Assembly: GCF_037023735.1 (NCBI RefSeq)
Contig: NZ_CP146069.1
Coordinates: 1,963,501-2,027,500 of the forward strand
DNA from: Roseovarius sp. S88
Lineage (GTDB): Bacteria > Pseudomonadota > Alphaproteobacteria > Rhodobacterales > Rhodobacteraceae
DNA length: 64,000 nucleotides
Direction of reading: 5' to 3'
Position numbers and translations under genes: made by a program. Positions within the stretch are counted from its first letter, which is position 1, and every line of letters begins with the position of its first letter. Positions 21,816 to 31,702 of the stretch are shown here, in pieces. Under the pieces are notes generated by a model. It had not been told where the DNA came from. It ran no database searches and worked only from the letters and a program-made list of their open reading frames with translations.

Positions 21816-22904
21816 TTAGAAGCGCAAGCCCAGTTTCATCCCAACCGCAACGGCGTCGTTGCCGCTAAAGTTACCACCGATCGTTGTGGTAATCGTGTCA
21901 CCGAAATCGATGTAACGAATACCCGTTGTGAACTCATAGGCTTCGGTTTCGTATTTCACAGCTACGCCGTAGCTAATGTACCCATCAAAGCCTTGCAGGT
22001 TGCCGACAATATCGTTCTGGTCTTCCTCATAGCCAATGGAGAAAGCACCAGACCAGTTTTCGGTAAACTTACGACCGACACCAAGTTCAAAGGTCCAAAT
22101 ATCTGATGTGCCGAAAGCGATAGCTGGGCCAGGTGCACCGACTGCGGCGATACCAAAATCGGCTGGCGCAATCTGAAACTCGGTCCATTCCCGCCAGCGG
22201 GCAGAGCCAAAGACAAGGGTATTTGCCGCAACACCAGTTTGAAAATGCAGCGTGGCTGCCTGTGGGATAGTCACGTCAAATGGGGTGCCAGTGGAGTCTG
22301 TGTAGCTATGCTCGATCTCTGACTCGTAGGTCAGTGCCACGCGCAAGGCGATGTCTGGAATTTCGTAAGCCCCGCCCAGAACATAGCCCACCTGATAGTC
22401 GTCATTCACGGCAAGGGTGTAAGGCGCGCCACCATTGGCAGGGACAATTGCTGCGGGAATGAAAACATTACCGCTCAAAGCTTGAACGCGCAGGCCGCCA
22501 TAGACGCTGACGCGGTCTGTCGCCTGATACTTCAGGTACCCAGTGAGCGCACGCGAGTTGACCTCGGCGTTGCCTCCGCTGAAGGGGTGTGGTGTACCGG
22601 GCGCGTAAGACACGTCAGCGCCAACAGGTGAGTTGCCGACCAACGCAAACGCCCATTTGTCGTTAATCTGGTGTTTGTAGCCCAACGAAAACTGCGTGTA
22701 GTTTTGCTGAATGTTGCCTGAGCCGACCACACCCATAAATGTACCGCTGATACTTGGCGAGACATTGGCAACGGTGGCCTCGAGATAATTTTTACCCTCT
22801 TCAAACAGGATTTGAGACCGATCTCCGTCACGTTCAATCTGGCCTGCAAATGCGCTGGTTGTTGCGAGGCCGAGAGTGGTGGCGGCCGCTGCAATCTTTT
22901 TCAT
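21816..22904 (-). CDS. OmpP1/FadL-family outer-membrane transporter
   Basis: A 362-residue outer-membrane beta-barrel. The signal peptide is MKKIAAAATTLGLATTSAFAG, cleaved near residue 21. The body alternates beta strands (GYKHQINDKWAFALVGNSPVG and similar), and the protein ends in the C-terminal phenylalanine (KLGLRF) needed for barrel assembly. FadL relatives take up long-chain fatty acids and other hydrophobic compounds. ATG 22902-22904 follows GGAGAGGGACAAG; the longer frame is non-coding. Monocistronic, with its own terminator. Confidence 0.9.
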   Translation of the reverse strand: MKKIAAAATTLGLATTSAFAGQIERDGDRSQILFEEGKNYLEATVANVSPSISGTFMGVVGSGNIQQNYTQFSLGYKHQINDKWAFALVGNSPVGADVSYAPGTPHPFSGGNAEVNSRALTGYLKYQATDRVSVYGGLRVQALSGNVFIPAAIVPANGGAPYTLAVNDDYQVGYVLGGAYEIPDIALRVALTYESEIEHSYTDSTGTPFDVTIPQAATLHFQTGVAANTLVFGSARWREWTEFQIAPADFGIAAVGAPGPAIAFGTSDIWTFELGVGRKFTENWSGAFSIGYEEDQNDIVGNLQGFDGYISYGVAVKYETEAYEFTTGIRYIDFGDTITTTIGGNFSGNDAVAVGMKLGLRF

Positions 22905-23035
22905 CTTGTCCCTCTCCTCCAGAGATATTGCAGGCACATTACTGCGTGGCGAATTTCGGTCAACGATTGACGCTACGTCAGTGACGTTACGGAAAAAAAG
23001 GTTGTGGAAATAGCACAGATTCAGCAGATTTTTTG

Positions 23036-23932
23036 CTATATATTGCGGGCGCTGCGCGTTTCTGACCACAGATTTAGGTAGTTAGCGCCAAAGATGACAA
23101 CCGCGCCGATGATGACCAAAGCATCAATTGGTTCGTTGTATATTAGCAGACCAATCACCGCGATCACGGGCAATCGGGTGAAGTCAATCGGCGAGACCAG
23201 TGTAGCCGGCGCAATCGAAAGGGCCGATGCGATACAAAAATGCGCCAGCAATCCACAAACAGCGATAACGATCAGCCAGGGCAGGGTCTGCATCGACGGT
23301 ACCGCCACGTCGCCGTCATAACCTGCGCAAATCAGTCCGAATATGGACTGTGTCAACGTGAGCCAAAACATGATGCAGGCCAGCGTTTCTGTACGGGTCA
23401 GCTTCTTGGTAAAGATCATCGCGCCGGCAAACCCTATGGCGGCAGATGCCGCCGCAAACGTACCTTGATTGAACGTTTCGGGACTAGGCCGAGCGACGAT
23501 TAGAATGCCAATAAAACCGATGAGAGCAGACACGACCCTCAATTTGGTGAGCTTTTCGCCAAGGAGCAGCGGGGATAGCACAAGAACCCAAAGAGGCGTG
23601 GTAAACTCCAAGGCAAAAAGCTGCGCCAGAGGGATCAAGGGCAGAGCGTAAAACCACAGATTTTGACCGGCAAAGTGAAAAATATTGCGCGAAACGTGTA
23701 GCCCAAGCCGCTGGGTTCTGAGCTCGCATTGGCGGCTGCTGAGGAAGACGATCGCCAAAACGATAACAATGCCAATCAGGCTGCGGTAGGTCATGATTTC
23801 AAACGTGTCGAGTTCAAAACTCACTTCGCGACCCGCAATTGCCATCAGTGAAAACGAAACAACCGCCCCGACCATCCAGAACGCGGCGCGCAGAACCTGC
23901 TGGCCGTCTTGGGGTGTTATGGAGGAGGTCAT
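23036..23932 (-). CDS. EamA/DMT-family exporter
   Basis: A 298-residue inner-membrane protein with about ten spans in two EamA repeats (VGAVVSFSLMAIAG... and ...SAAIGFAGAMIFTKKL). Members export amino acids, nucleotides or other metabolites. It overlaps the acyltransferase gene by four bases and is third after guaA on this strand. Substrate unknown. Confidence 0.85.
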   Translation of the reverse strand: MTSSITPQDGQQVLRAAFWMVGAVVSFSLMAIAGREVSFELDTFEIMTYRSLIGIVIVLAIVFLSSRQCELRTQRLGLHVSRNIFHFAGQNLWFYALPLIPLAQLFALEFTTPLWVLVLSPLLLGEKLTKLRVVSALIGFIGILIVARPSPETFNQGTFAAASAAIGFAGAMIFTKKLTRTETLACIMFWLTLTQSIFGLICAGYDGDVAVPSMQTLPWLIVIAVCGLLAHFCIASALSIAPATLVSPIDFTRLPVIAVIGLLIYNEPIDALVIIGAVVIFGANYLNLWSETRSARNI

Positions 23933-24996
23933 GCCGATATGTGCCCCTTGCGCAATCCAAACAGACGTGCGCCCAGGCGGTTGGTTGGTCGTTCAATCGT
24001 CAGGTATGTGAACATTGACACAAGAATTGTGAGTATGAGTGCAGTGCCGAAGAAAACCAACGTATTGCTATCTTGCAACGCGGTGGATTTGCCCAGTTCT
24101 CTAATCACCAGGATATGCATGAGATACAAGCTGTAACTAATTGAACCAAGGAACAAAAAAGGTTTCCGCCCCAACACCCCACGGACTTCATGTGTTCCCG
24201 GTCGTGCAACGATTAATCCTGCGGTCGCCAAAGCAAAGAAGGCCGCGTTCAGTCCGGTGTCGACGCACAAAGTGACAGCAAACAAAAGGATGGATCCGTA
24301 CCACACCCGACGGCGAAACGTGGCAGGTTGCTTTGCAAATGTATCGCGCAATGTTTCCGCCACCGCACCAAGATAAAAATATGCGCCATAGCTGAGTGGC
24401 ATGAAATGTGCGGCGTGTTTGGGCAAAATCAGGTGCTCAGCAACCTTTGTCATCCCGGCGAGCACAAGCAGGCCCAAGAAAATGGCAAAACGACGCCGTT
24501 GATCAGACGCGATGGGCAGGACAAGCGGTAATACAGCGTACCAGAACACCTCGATTGGGATCGACCATTCCACACCCAAAATTGAATTGGCTACGCGCGC
24601 ATCCCAACCGCTCATAAAGCTGACATGCATCAACAGGTTATAAGCGTCCGCTTCGCTGTTGTAGAGTGTCATCCAATATATCGGCTGATTGTAGCCCGAC
24701 GCGAGTAAGTAAAAAGCAAAAGCAATCACGACTATGTACAGGGGTGCGATGCGCATCATGCGTCGACCAAAATAAGACCCGAACCCAGTGGCATTTCGGT
24801 AAGTTCTGGCAATCGTGAAGCCAGAGATCACGAAAAATATTTGCACACCGTATTTTCCGTTGTCAGTGATGTTGTTGCCCAGCGTACCAAAATCTCGAAA
24901 AGCGGCTGTGTGTATGGCGATGACCATGATGGCCGCGATGGCGCGAAGGCCGGTGACAAAATCCGTGTCACCATAGGAACGAACAAGCAGGCTCAT
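23929..24996 (-). CDS. Acyltransferase 3-family membrane protein
   Basis: A 355-residue polytopic protein. It starts with FVTGLRAIAAIMVIAIHTAAF, followed by QIFFVISGFTIARTYRN and RRMMRIAPLY, the three signatures of the acyltransferase 3 domain. There is no SGNH domain. Such proteins acylate surface glycans or lipids. The gene begins 16 bases after guaA and overlaps the EamA gene. Confidence 0.86.
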   Translation of the reverse strand: MSLLVRSYGDTDFVTGLRAIAAIMVIAIHTAAFRDFGTLGNNITDNGKYGVQIFFVISGFTIARTYRNATGFGSYFGRRMMRIAPLYIVVIAFAFYLLASGYNQPIYWMTLYNSEADAYNLLMHVSFMSGWDARVANSILGVEWSIPIEVFWYAVLPLVLPIASDQRRRFAIFLGLLVLAGMTKVAEHLILPKHAAHFMPLSYGAYFYLGAVAETLRDTFAKQPATFRRRVWYGSILLFAVTLCVDTGLNAAFFALATAGLIVARPGTHEVRGVLGRKPFLFLGSISYSLYLMHILVIRELGKSTALQDSNTLVFFGTALILTILVSMFTYLTIERPTNRLGARLFGLRKGHISA

Positions 24997-25012
24997 GCCG
25001 AGGCGCGCCGGG

Positions 25013-26596
25013 TCATTCCCATTCGATAGTCCCCGGTGGTTTGGACGTCACGTCATAGGTCACCCGGTTGATGCCGGGCACTTCATTGATGATGCGCGTG
25101 GCGGTTTCGCCCAGAAATTCATGGCTGAACGGGTAGTAATCGGCGGTCATGCCGTCCACGGATGTCACAGCACGCAAGGCACAGGCATAATCATAGGTTC
25201 GTCCATCTCCCATGACGCCCACGGTGCGCACCGGCAGAATGGCCACGAAAGCCTGCCAGATGTCATCATAGAGCCCATGCTTGCGTATCTGGTCAATGTA
25301 AACCGCGTCGGCCTTGCGCAGGATTTTAAGTTTCTCGCGCGTGATTTCTCCGGGACAGCGGATGGCAAGGCCCGGGCCGGGGAAGGGGTGGCGTCCAATG
25401 AAGCTGTTGGGCAGGCCGAGCTCGCGACCCAAGGCGCGGACCTCATCCTTGAAGAGCTCGCGCAAAGGTTCGACCAGTTTCAACCCCATCTTTTCAGGGA
25501 GCCCGCCGACATTGTGGTGCGATTTGATGGTGACCGACGGGCCGCCAGAAAAGCTCACGCTTTCAATGACATCTGGGTAAAGTGTGCCCTGAGCTAGAAA
25601 TTCCGCACCTTCGATGTCGTTGGCGTGTTTCTGAAACACGTCGATGAACAGTTTGCCGATAATCTTGCGCTTGGTTTCGGGGTCGCTTTGCCCCTCAAGC
25701 TCACCGAGAAAAAGCTCGGACTCGTCGGCGTGAATGAGTGGGATGTTGTAGTTGTCGCGGAACATCGAGACGACTTCATCCGCCTCGTTCTGACGCAACA
25801 GCCCGTGATCCACAAAGACGCAGGTGAGTTGATCGCCAATCGCCTCATGGATCAGCACCGCCGCAACCGAACTGTCGACACCACCCGAAAGACCACAAAT
25901 CACACGTTTATCGCCGACCTGTTCACGGATTTTGCGAATGGCTTCCTCGCGGTAGGCGCCCATTGTCCAATCACCGTCAAACCCGGCCGTGCGCACGAAA
26001 TTCTCGTATAGTTTTGCACCATTGGGCGTATGGTGCACCTCTGGGTGAAACTGCACAGCATAGAAATTCCGCGCCGTATCGGCCGTGATCGCGTAAGGCG
26101 CGTTTGGCGAGGTGCCATAGACTTCGAAACCCGGAGCCAATTGGCTCACGTGGTCGCCATGGCTCATCCAGACCTGTTCCCGGTCATCATCGCCCGCAAA
26201 CCAACCATCAAGCAGGCCAATTTTTTCAGATGTGGGCGTGACATAGGCACGCCCGAATTCAGCGGTTCCGCCGCCACCTGAAATTTTTCCGCCCTCTACC
26301 TTGCCGCCCAATTCCTGCATCATCACCTGTTGGCCATAGCAGATGCCAAGGATTGGCACGCCGCTGTCAAAAACAGAGGTCGGGGGGCGGGGGCTACCGT
26401 CGCGTACAACACTGTCCGGACCACCTGAGAAGATCACCGCCTTGGGTGCGAATTCCGCCAAAAACGCGTCTGTGACGTTCTGGTAGGGGTGAATTTCGCA
26501 GTAAACGTTCAGCTCTCGCAGACGGCGCGCAATTAGTTGCGTGACCTGGCTGCCAAAGTCGATGATCAGAAGGCGGTCATGGGTATCTTTGCTCAT
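25013..26596 (-). CDS. guaA: GMP synthase (glutamine-hydrolysing)
   Basis: GuaA converts XMP to GMP. In 527 residues the glutamine amidotransferase domain (C86 in GICYGQQ, His/Glu in FHPEVHH) is followed by the ATP-pyrophosphatase P-loop SGGVDSS at 237-243 and the dimerisation domain ending [10 protein letters not shown] start at ATG 26594-26596 ([17 protein letters not shown]); the longer frame has no ribosome site. It leads a minus-strand set with the acyltransferase and EamA genes. Confidence 0.97.
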   Translation of the reverse strand: MSKDTHDRLLIIDFGSQVTQLIARRLRELNVYCEIHPYQNVTDAFLAEFAPKAVIFSGGPDSVVRDGSPRPPTSVFDSGVPILGICYGQQVMMQELGGKVEGGKISGGGGTAEFGRAYVTPTSEKIGLLDGWFAGDDDREQVWMSHGDHVSQLAPGFEVYGTSPNAPYAITADTARNFYAVQFHPEVHHTPNGAKLYENFVRTAGFDGDWTMGAYREEAIRKIREQVGDKRVICGLSGGVDSSVAAVLIHEAIGDQLTCVFVDHGLLRQNEADEVVSMFRDNYNIPLIHADESELFLGELEGQSDPETKRKIIGKLFIDVFQKHANDIEGAEFLAQGTLYPDVIESVSFSGGPSVTIKSHHNVGGLPEKMGLKLVEPLRELFKDEVRALGRELGLPNSFIGRHPFPGPGLAIRCPGEITREKLKILRKADAVYIDQIRKHGLYDDIWQAFVAILPVRTVGVMGDGRTYDYACALRAVTSVDGMTADYYPFSHEFLGETATRIINEVPGINRVTYDVTSKPPGTIEWE

Positions 26597-26681
26597 GTCT
26601 AGCCCAATAGGCCGCGGGCGGCAGAGTCGCAAGCCTTGGGTTCAATGTTGCGGGAAAGCATGCTGCAAGCGGTTGCACCGG

Positions 26682-26699
26682 AGCGACCGAAATGTCGCT
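26682..26699. promoter_or_regulatory. Inverted repeat upstream of mttB
   Basis: AGCGAC (26682-26687) and GTCGCT (26694-26699) separated by six bases, 113 bases before the mttB start, in the gap divergent from guaA. It could be an operator; no regulator is adjacent. Confidence 0.3.
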
Positions 26700-26812
26700 T
26701 TCCCTCGCTAAAGGACGCAATTTTCCCCTGTTGTCCTGCAGGGCTGCGTTAAATCATGCAAAGACCGCGACCAAAACAGGCCGCGAAACAAATTCTGCAA
26801 GGGTTAAAACGT

Positions 26813-28357
26813 ATGGCCGAAGCATCAGCACGCAGACGAGGACGCGGAGGCGGCGGCGCAGCCCGTCGCGCAGAACGCACAGCCGTATCCATCGAAACCG
26901 CGAAATACATCGAGCGGAAGATTCCAAATTTCGAAATCCTGAACGAGGAGGCGCTTGAGATCATCGAGCACAATGCCGAAACCGTTCTGGAAGAGATCGG
27001 CGTCAATTTCCTGGATAATCCGGCTGCAATCGAGCGTTGGAAAGCCGCTGGGGCGGATGTTAATCGCGAAAGGGTTCGCATTCCGCGTGGCCTTGCACGT
27101 GAGTTGATCAAAACAGCGCCGCGCCAGTTCACACAGCACGCGCGCAACCCTGAGCGCAATGTGGTCATTGGCGGCAACACCATGGTATGCGCGCCGGTTT
27201 ATGGCCCACCCTTTGTGCGCGACATGGACGGCGGTCGTCGCTACGCGACGATGGAAGATTTCGAGAAATTCGTAAAACTTGGCTACATGTCCAAATGGCT
27301 GCACCATTCGGGCGGAACGGTCTGCGAGCCGACGGATGTGGCTGTCAACAAACGTCACCTGGATATGCTGCGGGCACATATGGTTCTGTCGGACAAGCCC
27401 TTCATGGGGTCGGTCACAGAGCCCAGCCGCGCCCAGGACAGCGTCGATATGTGTGGGCTCTTGTTTGGTAAGGATTTCGTGCGGGACAACACGGTGATGA
27501 CCTCACTGATCAACATCAACTCGCCGATGACGTTCGACGATGTGATGATGGGCGCGATGGAGGTCTATGCCGAGAACAATCAGGCCTGTATCGTCTCTCC
27601 CTTTATCGTGGGCGGAGCCATGGCACCGGTTTCCGTCGCGGGCACGCTGACGCAGGTTCTGGCCGAGGTTCTGGCGGGCATCGCCTATAACCAACTGTGC
27701 CGTCCCGGTGCGCCGGTCATTATGGGTACATTCGTCACCTCGATCGACATGAACTCCGGCGCGCCCACGTTTGGCACACCTGAGGCTGCGCATATCACCT
27801 ATGGAGCAGGGCAGCTCGCCCGGCGTCTGGGATTGCCTTATCGTTCGGCGGGGTCGTTCACCGGCTCGAAACTTCCCGACGCACAGGCCGCCTATGAGAC
27901 GGCCAACAGTCTGAACATGGGGCTTTTGTCGGGTGTGAACTTCATGTTGCATTCCTGCGGCTGGCTGGAAGGTGGGCTTGTCTCATCATTTGAAAAGTTC
28001 GTCATGGATGCCGATCAACTGGGTATTCTGCATCATTTAGCGCAGGGCGTCAGTGTCGATGAGAATGGCCAAGCGATGGATGCCATTCGCGAAGTGGGAC
28101 CAGGCGGGCATTACCTTGGGTGCGCGCACACCCAGGCGAACTTCAAATCGGCTTTCTGGCGCACGGATGTGCTTGACTACAAACCGTTTGAGACATGGGC
28201 CGAAGAAGGCGAGCGCGATACGATGACACTCGCCCATGCAAAGATGAAGCAGATGTTGGCCAACTACCAGAAACCTGCGCTTGATCCGGCCATTGAAGAG
28301 GCAATTGATGCCTACGTGGACGAGAAAAAGGCGTCGATGCCCGACGCCTTTGCTTGA
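26813..28357 (+). CDS. MttB-family (non-pyrrolysine) trimethylamine methyltransferase-like protein
   Basis: A 514-residue TIM-barrel methyltransferase of the MttB/MtgB superfamily, which demethylates quaternary or tertiary amines onto a corrinoid protein. The frame has no in-frame TAG, so it lacks pyrrolysine and belongs to the glycine-betaine type. Landmarks are the N-terminal EEALEIIEHNAETVLEEIGV, PVYGPPFVRD, and the C-terminal GPGGHYLGCAHTQANF. An arginine- and glycine-rich leader (RRRGRGGGGAARRAERT) is not a signal peptide. I start at ATG 26813 because AAGGG lies 9 bases upstream. No corrinoid protein gene is adjacent, so the methyl acceptor is elsewhere or different. Confidence 0.88.
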   Translation: MAEASARRRGRGGGGAARRAERTAVSIETAKYIERKIPNFEILNEEALEIIEHNAETVLEEIGVNFLDNPAAIERWKAAGADVNRERVRIPRGLARELIKTAPRQFTQHARNPERNVVIGGNTMVCAPVYGPPFVRDMDGGRRYATMEDFEKFVKLGYMSKWLHHSGGTVCEPTDVAVNKRHLDMLRAHMVLSDKPFMGSVTEPSRAQDSVDMCGLLFGKDFVRDNTVMTSLININSPMTFDDVMMGAMEVYAENNQACIVSPFIVGGAMAPVSVAGTLTQVLAEVLAGIAYNQLCRPGAPVIMGTFVTSIDMNSGAPTFGTPEAAHITYGAGQLARRLGLPYRSAGSFTGSKLPDAQAAYETANSLNMGLLSGVNFMLHSCGWLEGGLVSSFEKFVMDADQLGILHHLAQGVSVDENGQAMDAIREVGPGGHYLGCAHTQANFKSAFWRTDVLDYKPFETWAEEGERDTMTLAHAKMKQMLANYQKPALDPAIEEAIDAYVDEKKASMPDAFA

Positions 28358-28361
28358 TCCT

Positions 28362-28652
28362 TCAAAGCGTATGGGCGGAGCGCAGGATGCGCGCTTCGCC
28401 CATCATAGCAATCAGAATGTCGACATGACGCGCGACAGAATACGCAGCATCAGACGCCATACGCTTGGAATCCAGATCTGATTCTAGCGCCATCAGATAC
28501 TCCAGGGCGTCTTTGCTCCGATTAGGATGTCCATCTTTGAAGTGCCGGTAGAGATGGGTTTCCCGGCGATATTCCATTGACCCGATCCTGGCTGCGCTGA
28601 TCAACAAACGCGGACGCTTCAAGGCGTTAAGTTTGCTCAAGACGTCACACAT
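28362..28652 (-). CDS. DUF6477 small protein
   Basis: A 96-residue soluble protein starting MCDVLSKLNALKRPRLLISAARIG; this and the YRRETHLYRHF segment mark a small family I associate with Rhodobacterales. AGGGAGG lies about 7 bases before the chosen ATG (28650-28652). It is divergent from the DUF6456 gene across a 250-base region with DnaA-like boxes, and convergent with mttB. Function unknown. Confidence 0.75.
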   Translation of the reverse strand: MCDVLSKLNALKRPRLLISAARIGSMEYRRETHLYRHFKDGHPNRSKDALEYLMALESDLDSKRMASDAAYSVARHVDILIAMMGEARILRSAHTL

Positions 28653-28777
28653 ATTGGCCTCCCTTGGTTTTTGCAGATTGATCTGTGCCACAACTCAAAC
28701 GGGTGTTGCGCAAAGACCAAAATCACCGTTCGCCGAGGTTCGAGATTGTTTACGTTTTGAAAACAACTGTTGCTTGA

Positions 28778-28852
28778 GCATCCACAAATTAACGAAGTGG
28801 TAACAAAAACAACCCTAGGTAGTTTGTTGGATGTGGATAAGTCTGTGGATGC
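28778..28852. promoter_or_regulatory. DnaA-box cluster with an embedded CtrA-like site
   Basis: TGTGGATAA (28832-28840) is a perfect DnaA box. TGTGGATGC (28844-28852) and, inverted, GCATCCACA (28778-28786) are two-mismatch boxes that together make a 10-bp inverted repeat. Between them TTAA-N7-GTAAC (28789-28804) is one base from the CtrA consensus. The segment lies between the divergent DUF6477 and DUF6456 genes and is locally AT-rich. Confidence 0.5.
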
Positions 28853-28904
28853 TTGAATTTCAAACTGTTGACACAGGCTTGGAACGCAAACAGGAGGGTC
28901 ATTC

Positions 28905-30008
28905 ATGCCAAAAAGTCAGGTTACGGATACGTACGGGGCCGGAGCCTTAACCTGGGTGCCACGCGCAGCCTTAAACTATGTCGCACATACCGAAGGCGGG
29001 GCATCAATTCGTGCCCTTGCGCGTCAGGCCGGGTGTCACGCATCCACAGTTTCACGACAGGTGCGCACCTTTGAAGCGCGTCGCGATGACGTTCTTGTCG
29101 ACGATGCATTGCGGCGCTTGGGGCCTCATGTCGCGGCAGCCCATGGCACGAGCGGAAAGACGGATGCCACGGCACCAAACCAATCGGGTGACAGCACGCT
29201 GGATCCGGCTCTGACCGAAGACCGTCTGAAACGCCATGCGGTTCGCGTCCTGCGTCGTTTGTGCGAATCCGGCGCGGTTCTTGCTGTGGGCGCGGGCATG
29301 GACAAAGCGGTTGTCGTGCGTGAATATCAGTCCGGCACAAACAGAACCGCCGTCGTTGACCGTGACATTGCCGAGGCCATGGCACTCAATGCCTGGATTC
29401 AATGCGACAATGCAGGGCGAGTATCGCGGTACCGGGTGACATCTGCAGGCCGATCTATGTTGGCTCAACTGCTGGCCGAACAGGAAAACGCCGCACTGGG
29501 CATCACTGAGACCTCAGAGGAGTTATTGCGGACTGACAGCAATGCGGCGGCGTCCGACACCAAAAAACGCCAGCGCTTTACAGTCAGCGAGTCGCCTCTG
29601 ATTTTATTGTCGCGGCGGCGGGACAAGGATGGCGCACGGTTCCTGCCTGATGGCCTAGTACGGGCTGGAGAGCGGCTTCGAGAAGACTTTGAAATGGCGC
29701 AGCTTGGAGATCCCAAGAGCCAAAATTGGGATGCATTTCTGTCGGGGACGCCGAACATTGTCCCCTTGGGGAAGGATGCCAAGACTGTGCAAGCGGCGCG
29801 CGACAGGGTCACTGGCGCCTTGCGCGACCTTGGGCCGGGTCTTGGGGATGTGGTGCTGAGATGTTGTTGCTTCCTGGAGGGTTTGGAAAGCGCAGAGAAG
29901 GACATGGGATGGTCCGCACGGTCCGGTAAAATTGTATTGCGCATCGCGCTACAACGCCTCAAACGTCACTATGACCAGATGGGCGAAGCTGCGGGAATGA
30001 TGGGATAA
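28905..30008 (+). CDS. DUF6456 helix-turn-helix protein
   Basis: A 367-residue protein. The N-terminal 60 residues form a HTH (SIRALARQAGCHASTVSRQVRTFEARRDD), with a second winged-helix-like region around 105-190 (RVLRRLCESGAVLAVG ... ALNAWIQCDNAGRVSRYRVTSAGRSML). The C-terminal third, with SPLILLSRRRDKDG and LVRAGERLREDFEMAQL, is the DUF6456 domain. AGGAGG lies 7-12 bases before the ATG. Its shape suggests a DNA-binding regulator. Neighbouring DnaA boxes suggest a link with the cell cycle, which is inference. Confidence 0.75.
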   Translation: MPKSQVTDTYGAGALTWVPRAALNYVAHTEGGASIRALARQAGCHASTVSRQVRTFEARRDDVLVDDALRRLGPHVAAAHGTSGKTDATAPNQSGDSTLDPALTEDRLKRHAVRVLRRLCESGAVLAVGAGMDKAVVVREYQSGTNRTAVVDRDIAEAMALNAWIQCDNAGRVSRYRVTSAGRSMLAQLLAEQENAALGITETSEELLRTDSNAAASDTKKRQRFTVSESPLILLSRRRDKDGARFLPDGLVRAGERLREDFEMAQLGDPKSQNWDAFLSGTPNIVPLGKDAKTVQAARDRVTGALRDLGPGLGDVVLRCCCFLEGLESAEKDMGWSARSGKIVLRIALQRLKRHYDQMGEAAGMMG

Positions 30009-30034
30009 AACCCGCGACGATTCGGCGTATCGAC

Positions 30035-30064
30035 AAAAAAAGGCCCGCGCTTTAAACGCGGGCC
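30035..30064 (-). terminator. Minus-strand terminator with no minus-strand gene ahead of it
   Basis: GGCCCGCG (30042-30049) pairs with CGCGGGCC (30057-30064). On the plus strand it is preceded by seven A and not followed by T, so it works for leftward transcription. A leftward transcript could start near 30160-30185 (a TATAAG-like -10 lies at about 30166-30171) and would be antisense to the lipA leader. Confidence 0.6.
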
Positions 30065-30209
30065 AGACAACTTCTCTACGTCGCACAACTGGTGGGAACT
30101 GGTTACGCGCAGCGTCTCCGGTCCGGGAGGAAACTGCAAAACTCGCAAAACCCACCTTGGATGCTTATACATAGCTGAGGTTACCAAACCATTTGCAGGG
30201 GAATGATCC

Positions 30210-31154
30210 GTGCGAGACCTCAAAATTCCGGCCGAACGCCATCCTGAAAAAGCGCATCGTCCTGACAATGCGCAGCCGAAAAAACCCGACTGGATTCGGG
30301 TAAAGGCACCGGTAGGACGCAAATATCAGGATACGCACAAGATCATGCGTGAAAACAAACTGGTCACGGTTTGCGAAGAGGCAGGTTGCCCCAATGCCGG
30401 TGAATGCTGGAATGCCGGCCACGCCACGATGATGATCATGGGCGAGATCTGCACGCGCGGGTGTACCTTCTGTAATATTGCGACCGGCAAGCCGCAGGAT
30501 CTGGATGTGTTTGAGCCGGGCCGCGTGGCGGATGCGGTGCAAAAGCTGGATCTTAATCATGTTGTGGTGACATCTGTTGACCGCGACGACCTGAAAGATG
30601 GCGGCGCAGATCACTTTGCCCAAACCATTCGGGCGATCCGGCATCGTTCTCCGAAAACAACAATCGAAATTCTCACGCCTGACTTTCTGAATTGTGCGCC
30701 TGAGGTGTTGGAGGTCGTGGTCGAGGCAAAGCCAGATGTGTTCAACCACAACCTGGAAACCGTGCCGGGTCTTTACCCGGAGGTTCGACCCGGGGCGCGG
30801 TATTTTCACAGCCTGCGACTGTTACAGCGGGTCAAAGAAATGGACCCGACAATCTTTACCAAATCCGGCATCATGGTGGGTCTTGGCGAGGATCGTCAGG
30901 GGGTGCATCAGGTGATGGATGACATGCGCGCGGCGGATATCGATTTTCTGACAATTGGTCAGTATCTGCAGCCCACGCCGAAACACCATGCAGTAGACCG
31001 TTTTGTGCATCCCGATGAATTCAAGGCCTATGAGAAGGCGGCTTATGGCAAAGGGTTCCACATGGTCTCGGCCACGCCCTTGACACGTTCCTCCTATCAC
31101 GCCGGAGATGACTTCGCGCGTCTGCGTGAGGCACGGCTGGCGAAGCTGGGGTAG
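30210..31154 (+). CDS. lipA: Lipoyl synthase LipA
   Basis: LipA inserts two sulfurs into protein-bound octanoate. The 314-residue radical-SAM enzyme has both cysteine sets: auxiliary cluster C55, C60, C66 ([12 protein letters not shown]) and radical-SAM C81, C85, C88 (CTRGCTFC). The C-terminal RSSYHAGD contains the third-ligand serine. The start is GTG 30210, supported by AGGGGAA seven bases upstream. Confidence 0.97.
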   Translation: MRDLKIPAERHPEKAHRPDNAQPKKPDWIRVKAPVGRKYQDTHKIMRENKLVTVCEEAGCPNAGECWNAGHATMMIMGEICTRGCTFCNIATGKPQDLDVFEPGRVADAVQKLDLNHVVVTSVDRDDLKDGGADHFAQTIRAIRHRSPKTTIEILTPDFLNCAPEVLEVVVEAKPDVFNHNLETVPGLYPEVRPGARYFHSLRLLQRVKEMDPTIFTKSGIMVGLGEDRQGVHQVMDDMRAADIDFLTIGQYLQPTPKHHAVDRFVHPDEFKAYEKAAYGKGFHMVSATPLTRSSYHAGDDFARLREARLAKLG

Positions 31155-31160
31155 GGCTTT

Positions 31161-31640
31161 TCAGGCCAAACGCTTTTCGTAGCGCCATACATCAAGCGTA
31201 AATGGGCCATCCTGTGTGTCTACTTCGACCGGGCGGCGGCCCTGATTGGTCCAGCCGCATTTTTCGTAAAAACGCATGGCACGCTCATTGCCCATGGCGC
31301 ATGCGAGCCAGGCGCACGAGTAACCAGCCTCCCGCAGGTGCGCCTCGGCGGCTTCAATAAGTGCATGGGCCACACCGGTGCCGCGCGCCTGTTCTGAGAC
31401 ATACATCTGATTGAGTTCGTCCTGCTGGTTCATTGCGAACCCAATCACGCCCTGGTTCGAGATCGCAACCAGGGTGTCCTGCACTCTGTCTTTGGAGCGT
31501 GTCAGAAAACTCTCTTCCGTGCGAAGCCGATGAAGGGTATCCGGGACAATGCCGTCATGCGCATCATGCCAACCTCGGTGCCAAATGTTGGCAATTTGGT
31601 GAATATGATCTGCACGCGCGACGGTGATGTGGACTGTCAT
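31161..31640 (-). CDS. GNAT-family N-acetyltransferase
   Basis: A 159-residue GNAT. The acetyl-CoA loop is VSEQARGTGVAHALIEAAEAHL, followed by ERAMRFYEKCGW in motif B. ATG 31638-31640 is chosen over an upstream TTG. Convergent with lipA, six bases apart. Substrate unknown. Confidence 0.85.
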   Translation of the reverse strand: MTVHITVARADHIHQIANIWHRGWHDAHDGIVPDTLHRLRTEESFLTRSKDRVQDTLVAISNQGVIGFAMNQQDELNQMYVSEQARGTGVAHALIEAAEAHLREAGYSCAWLACAMGNERAMRFYEKCGWTNQGRRPVEVDTQDGPFTLDVWRYEKRLA

Positions 31641-31702
31641 GGTCTCAGGGTATGGGCGAGGGTGGTTGAAAAACGACAAAGTCGCTGCGTATCAAAATCT
31701 TT

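Noticed and set aside
28832..28852. Chromosomal replication origin
   Set aside because: Only three boxes, no dnaA, parAB, hemE or gidA nearby; a regulated promoter is more likely.
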